Shown here piece by piece: positions 5,099-5,848 of a stretch of 5,848 nucleotides of DNA (the first letter of the stretch is position 1; every line of letters begins with the position of its first letter). The notes under the pieces were generated by a model, which was given only the letters and a program-made list of their open reading frames with translations, had not been told where the DNA came from and did not search any database. A program made the translations under genes and the position numbers. Where the stretch lies: NCBI GenBank assembly GCA_047629095.1, contig JBLHWM010000238.1, forward strand, positions 1 through 5,848, read 5' to 3'. The stretch is from CALBMX01 sp047629095. Lineage in GTDB: Bacteria > Planctomycetota > UBA1135 > GCA-002686595.

Positions 5099-5344
5099 TC
5101 AGCTCTTCTTCAGCACACCTATTCCGTAGAGCAAAATGACCGCGCCGACGAAGGAGGTCACCAGGGAGCCGATCATGCTGCCGTCTTCGCTAATCCCAAG
5201 CAGCCCAAAGACGAAGCCGCCGATGATTCCGCCGAGGATCCCGACGATGATGTTGCCGATGGCTCCAAATCCGCCGCCCTTCATGAAGCGTCCGGCGAGC
5301 CAGCCTGCGATGGCTCCTATCAATAGAAAGTAAACGAGGTCCAT
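5099..5344 (-). CDS. GlsB/YeaQ/YmgE-family small membrane protein (transglycosylase-associated protein family)
   Basis: 81 aa. The family (Pfam Transgly_assoc) comprises small glycine-rich inner-membrane proteins, often stress-induced and without a proven enzymatic role despite the name. The sequence shows the typical pattern: MDLVYFLLIGAIAGWLAGRF (1-20) as the first helix, the short loop MKGGGFGAIGN, then NIIVGILGGIIGGFVFGLLG (31-50) and a third helix at about 60-77 ending in KKS. Start choice is firm: AGGAG (plus-strand CTCCT, 5351-5355) lies 6 nt before the ATG. No promoter or terminator can be assigned with confidence. GGGGC and GCCCC repeats at about 5048-5071 could form a weak hairpin downstream of the stop, but no T tract follows. 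Confidence 0.9.
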   Translation of the reverse strand: MDLVYFLLIGAIAGWLAGRFMKGGGFGAIGNIIVGILGGIIGGFVFGLLGISEDGSMIGSLVTSFVGAVILLYGIGVLKKS

Positions 5345-5553
5345 GTCCTGCTCCTGTGTGAGTCGTTGTGCCCCGGGAAGTCCGATGGCATGACGAAACC
5401 ATAGGGGAGAACGACACCCGGACCACCGTAGATTTTTAGGGAATGCGTCTCGCCCAGCCCCCGAGACCCAAAGTCAGGTGTGGTGGCTACTCAATGGCGA
5501 GCCAAGTGCCTCGTCTCCCTTGGTGGGGCCGCCAGGGTCCGACTCTTCTCCTA
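5345..5553. other. Intergenic leader of the small membrane protein gene; no gene seen
   Basis: This stretch should contain the promoter of the minus-strand small membrane protein gene, but I see no clear -35/-10 pair. GTCTCG (5447-5452) pairs with CGAGAC (5462-5467) around a 9-nt C-rich loop. No open frame here shows a recognisable protein. Confidence 0.35.
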
Positions 5554-5719
5554 CTAGCAGCCTGTTGAGAAACAGCCGTTTCCAGATTGGTCCTCACAGG
5601 TCGCCTTGCAAGGCGGCAGATGACCCGCGTAGTTGTAGCTACACGGGTGATTTGCCAACGCAGTAAGGCGGTCTGCGAGGTCCGAGATGGGATGGGGTGT
5701 TTTTCGGGCGGGCTACTAG
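5554..5719 (+). mobile_element. MITE-like palindromic element, copy 2 (166 bp)
   Basis: Same length and orientation as 4213-4378, offset by exactly 1341 bp. The six differences are at 5643, 5664, 5676, 5681, 5694 and 5715, all in the right half. The 5715 change turns the terminal GGCTGCTAG into GGCTACTAG, weakening the right inverted repeat. The flanks outside CTAG differ from those of copy 1, so the two are separate insertions or a segment duplication that ended at the element edges. It has no coding capacity; short frames crossing it are incidental. Confidence 0.8.
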
Positions 5720-5848
5720 GCTCGACGAACTTCCTAGGGACAGCTTCGTGAACACGGTGGGATTTCGTCCCACACGATGATCCCAGTCCCTGCACGATTC
5801 AAGGACGTCCCTTAGTAAGCCCCACTACAGACTCTCATTCAGCGTTGC
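5720..5848. other. Non-coding tail of the window with a hairpin
   Basis: GTGGGA (5757-5762) pairs with TCCCAC (5768-5773) around the loop TTTCG. AGGGAC (5736-5741) can pair with GTCCCT (5786-5791) outside it, giving a nested two-stem structure. There is no T tract and no recognisable gene or tRNA. It could be a structured leader for a gene beyond the window, but nothing identifies it. Confidence 0.3.

Noticed and set aside
5725..5749. ACGAA and TTCGT as another BlaI-type operator
   Set aside because: The half-sites are 15 bp apart rather than about 2-4, and no downstream gene is visible in the window.
5487..5795. Minus-strand frame of 102 codons across element copy 2
   Set aside because: It crosses non-coding palindromic DNA, has no recognisable domain, and nothing equivalent spans copy 1 as a conserved product.

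Overview
The window is GC-rich bacterial DNA with five recognisable protein genes, one small unknown membrane ORF and an unusual amount of repeat and palindrome structure between them. The organism cannot be named from the sequence. A GC-rich genome with a BlaI/M56 regulatory pair, a RAYT transposase and short palindromic elements fits Planctomycetota or a similar lineage such as Acidobacteriota or Myxococcota. That placement is inference from gene content, not a match.

Layout. Positions 18-158 (+) encode a tiny single-pass membrane protein, or the tail of a longer one, closed by a strong intrinsic terminator (171-205). Positions 241-560 are a non-coding array built on the 9-bp motif GTGCCGCAC (nine exact copies), including a 14-bp tandem repeat and an 85-bp unit duplicated at a 90-bp period. 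The array leads into a REP-associated tyrosine transposase gene (RAYT, 604-1620, +). A near-identical 15/17-bp sequence brackets this gene in inverted orientation (544-560 and 1635-1649), which suggests the ends of the RAYT unit. A long hairpin (1679-1730) lies between the RAYT and the gene converging on it.

All remaining genes are on the minus strand. A BlaI/MecI-type repressor (3499-3891) and an M56/BlaR1-type membrane metallopeptidase (1735-3495) form a two-gene operon separated by 3 bp. The repressor start is preceded by two dyads, ACGAAG-N2-CTTCGT, centred 21 bp apart, probable autoregulatory operators. The M56 protein has the HELAH zinc site but no penicillin-binding sensor; its C-terminal part is five helical-hairpin repeats. 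By analogy with BlaR1/BlaI, the membrane protein would sense a signal, become proteolytically active and relieve repression, but the signal is probably not a beta-lactam.

Upstream lie folE (GTP cyclohydrolase I, 4375-4944) and a small GlsB/YeaQ/YmgE-type membrane protein (5099-5344). Two 166-bp copies of a MITE-like palindromic element (4213-4378 and 5554-5719, 160/166 identical, same orientation) bracket these two genes. One copy ends exactly in the folE stop codon, and a shorter diverged relative in reverse orientation lies at 4069-4158. The most unusual features are this element family, the RAYT with its array and inverted ends, and the M56 protein with a repeat domain in place of a sensor.
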